A DNA stretch of 64,000 nt from Saprospiraceae bacterium (GTDB lineage: Bacteria; Bacteroidota; Bacteroidia; Chitinophagales; Saprospiraceae): the NCBI GenBank assembly GCA_013214355.1, contig JABSSL010000019.1, positions 1 through 64,000 of the forward strand, read 5' to 3'. Position 1 is the first letter of the stretch. Every line of letters begins with the position of its first letter. Below are positions 62,160 to 64,000 of this stretch, in pieces. The notes beneath the pieces were generated by a model, which was not told where the DNA came from, did not search any database, and saw only the letters and a list, made by a program, of their open reading frames with translations. The position numbers were made by a program, and so were the translations under genes.

Positions 62160-64000
62160 TCTTCTTTAAGGGCTTGAATCGGGTTCATTCTGGCGGCTTG
62201 ATAAGTTTGAACCCCCACCGTTAACCACGCAATTAGTAGAACTAGCAGTCCCGTACCTAGGAAAATTAAAGGACTAAGCTGTATACTAGTAGCAAAGCTA
62301 GATAACCAATTTCTCGCCAGTAGATAACTAAGGGGTAAAGCAATAAGAATTGCTATGATCACCGTCTGTGTGAAGTCTCTACTCAATAGCCGAATGATCC
62401 GGATGCTGCTAGCCCCCAGCACCCTTCGAATACTAATTTCCTTTCTACGTCTTTCCGCCGTAAAGGTAGCTAAACCGAAGAGTCCTAAGCAGGAAATAAT
62501 GACCGCTAAACAAGCAAAATACCAAGATAGCGACGAAACCTTTTGTTCCGCCTCATAAAGGGCTTGATAGTCATCATCTAGAAAACTGAAATCAAAGGAG
62601 TAACCGGGAAGAAAAGCCTCGTAATGTGCTTTTACCTGCTCCAGGGTATTTTTTTCATTCCCCGCTTTGATTCTCAAGAGGACGTTTCTGCCATTCTGTT
62701 CACAACGGAAGATGAGCGGTTCTACTGCATTGCGAATGGATCCATAGTGGAAATCTTCTACCACGCCAACAATCTCACTCCCTTCATTCAGTCCAATCAC
62801 CTGCCCGATGGGATCTTCCAAACCCATCAATTCTACCGTAGCCTCGTTTACCATCACCTTGGAGAAATCATCTCCCATCTCCTGGGAAAAAGATCGCCCT
62901 TGTAAGACTTTTATATCTAGCGTCTCAATAAAGTCATATCCTACTAGGGGGGACTGAAAGTGTACATCCTTTTCTCCTTCTTGACCATCCCAAGTAATGC
63001 CGGTTTGTCCATAAATGTCATTCAGGATATTCCCGCTCATATTGCTTACCTGCACCACACCAGGGATATCTTTTAATCCCCGCATGAAAGTGTAGAAACT
63101 CTCGTTCGTTTTACCTTCTAAAAGACCATTCCATTGATCGTATAGATGCCCTTTCCAGTCAAAACTGATCACATTATCTCGATCATATCCCATATTCTTG
63201 GTTTGGGCCAGATCAATTTGCTGGCGTACCACCCACAGGCCTACAATAAAAAGGATAGACAGCGCAAATTGGAATACGACCAATCCTTTTCTAACCCACA
63301 CTTCACTTCTAGACAGATGAATTTTGCTTTTTAGCACCTCTACGGGTTTAAATCCAGATAGATAAAAAGCTGGATACACACCGGCTAATAAGGCAGTGAA
63401 AAGAGTGATTCCCAATAGAGTAAATGCAGTATTAAAGGTCAGTTCGAAACTAAGTTGTTTTCCTGCTATCTGATTGAAGGCAGGCAAAAGCCAGTAGGCC
63501 AGTTGTATCGCTACTAAAACGGATAGAGTAGTAAGCAGCAAGGACTCTCCTAGGAATTGCCAAATTAATGCTCTACGCCCTATTCCAAAGGTCTTTTTCA
63601 CGCCCACCTCTTTGCGCTTCATTGAGGCCTGAGCAGTTGAAAGGTTGATGAAGTTAATGCAGGCTATTAATAATATGATCAAGGCAATTAGAGAGAAGAG
63701 TTTTACATATTCAATCCGTCCCCCTGTCTGAATGCCAGATACATAATTCCCATACAAGTATTTATCGCTAAAACGCTTTACAAAGGGAGTAAAAGCATTG
63801 GAAAACTGATTTCTTTCATTGATATACTGCGCAATTTTGGTATTGAAGTCATCTGGATTGGTGTTTTCTTTCAATAGCAGAAAGGTCTTTGCGGCATTCG
63901 TTGTCCATTGCTGAGCACTTGGATCCTGCTGCAATAGGGCATCAAAATGTAAAAGAAAATCAAATTGCCAAGTGGCATTTGTTGGAGGTCCTGCAAATAC
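62156..64000 (-). CDS. FtsX/MacB-type ABC permease, partial at the window end
   Basis: The C-terminal ~614 residues of a third permease; the frame is open through base 64000, so the N-terminus is outside the window. Visible parts include the first-half helices (~INLSTAQASMKRKEVGVKKTFGIGRRAL), the second MacB-PCD domain and the second-half motif RRRKEISIRRVLGASSIRII. It is closer in motif pattern to the other permeases in this region than to classic MacB. Whether it has a prefix domain or a PadR gene upstream cannot be seen. It is convergent with the methyltransferase gene, with a 4-base overlap. Confidence 0.92.
   Translation of the reverse strand, partial: VFAGPPTNATWQFDFLLHFDALLQQDPSAQQWTTNAAKTFLLLKENTNPDDFNTKIAQYINERNQFSNAFTPFVKRFSDKYLYGNYVSGIQTGGRIEYVKLFSLIALIILLIACINFINLSTAQASMKRKEVGVKKTFGIGRRALIWQFLGESLLLTTLSVLVAIQLAYWLLPAFNQIAGKQLSFELTFNTAFTLLGITLFTALLAGVYPAFYLSGFKPVEVLKSKIHLSRSEVWVRKGLVVFQFALSILFIVGLWVVRQQIDLAQTKNMGYDRDNVISFDWKGHLYDQWNGLLEGKTNESFYTFMRGLKDIPGVVQVSNMSGNILNDIYGQTGITWDGQEGEKDVHFQSPLVGYDFIETLDIKVLQGRSFSQEMGDDFSKVMVNEATVELMGLEDPIGQVIGLNEGSEIVGVVEDFHYGSIRNAVEPLIFRCEQNGRNVLLRIKAGNEKNTLEQVKAHYEAFLPGYSFDFSFLDDDYQALYEAEQKVSSLSWYFACLAVIISCLGLFGLATFTAERRRKEISIRRVLGASSIRIIRLLSRDFTQTVIIAILIALPLSYLLARNWLSSFATSIQLSPLIFLGTGLLVLLIAWLTVGVQTYQAARMNPIQALKED

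Noticed and set aside
1..64000. CRISPR arrays, insertion sequences, prophage, tRNA and rRNA
   Set aside because: No regular direct repeats with spacers, no transposase or integrase frames, no phage structural genes and no tRNA-like cloverleaf were recognised. Short tRNA genes could be missed by eye.

Overview
The window looks like a chromosomal segment from a member of the Bacteroidota, probably a marine or aquatic Saprospiria/Lewinella-like lineage; the lineage is inference. The phylum call rests on type IX secretion C-terminal sorting domains, a PorP/SprF protein next to a TPR/propeller/OmpA protein, a SusC/SusD pair with GH16 lipoproteins, DUF6090, YtxJ, and promoters of the Bacteroidota type (TTG ... 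TAnnTTTG). No rRNA, tRNA, CRISPR array, insertion sequence or prophage was seen.

Layout. 1-5,200: end of a T9SS cargo protein, fructose-bisphosphate aldolase, a membrane-anchored subtilisin, dephospho-CoA kinase. 4,200-7,250: PorP/SprF and PorE-like pair, both apparently starting with TTG. 7,450-9,930: two-gene operon of a membrane-anchored NUC-family endonuclease and a HerA-like ATPase (YjgR/DUF853). 9,970-16,050: thioredoxin-like protein, RibD, an AP2 protein with a decayed HNH motif, an operon of a 55-residue lipoprotein + YtxJ + MnmD, the pyruvate dehydrogenase E1 beta subunit, and a gluconate-2-dehydrogenase-subunit-3-like protein that pairs with the following GMC oxidoreductase (to 17,743).

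18,200-25,000: a TPR histidine kinase overlapping an AraC regulator, then an opposite-strand four-gene operon for hydroxyproline breakdown (DapA-like deaminase, 4-hydroxyproline epimerase, D-amino-acid dehydrogenase, TRIC/UPF0126 membrane protein). 25,100-38,400: a beta-1,3-glucan (laminarin-type) utilisation locus: a divergent propeller/Y_Y_Y/HTH regulator, a multidomain T9SS surface glycan-binding protein, SusC, SusD, a PKD-like lipoprotein and two GH16 lipoproteins. The regulator probably senses the sugar outside and switches on the divergent operon.

38,700-44,600: SYLF protein, NlpC/P60-like lipoprotein, DUF6090 protein, small lipoprotein, beta-barrel protein and a T9SS cargo protein. 44,630-53,047: a 2,805-residue SpvB/VCBS/RHS protein ending in an HExxH metallopeptidase-like toxin domain, with no visible immunity gene. 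53,300-64,000: three paralogous FtsX/MacB-type ABC permeases (one controlled by a PadR regulator with a clear operator, one cut by the window end), an FAD oxidoreductase, a GH73 glucosaminidase, a rhodanese lacking its catalytic cysteine, and a methyltransferase.

The most promising points for a second look are the nuclease/HerA-like ATPase operon, the orphan RHS toxin, the decayed HNH-AP2 protein, the hydroxyproline operon with its candidate operator, the period-14 repeats in the glucan-locus promoter region, and the PadR operator overlapping a -7 box.
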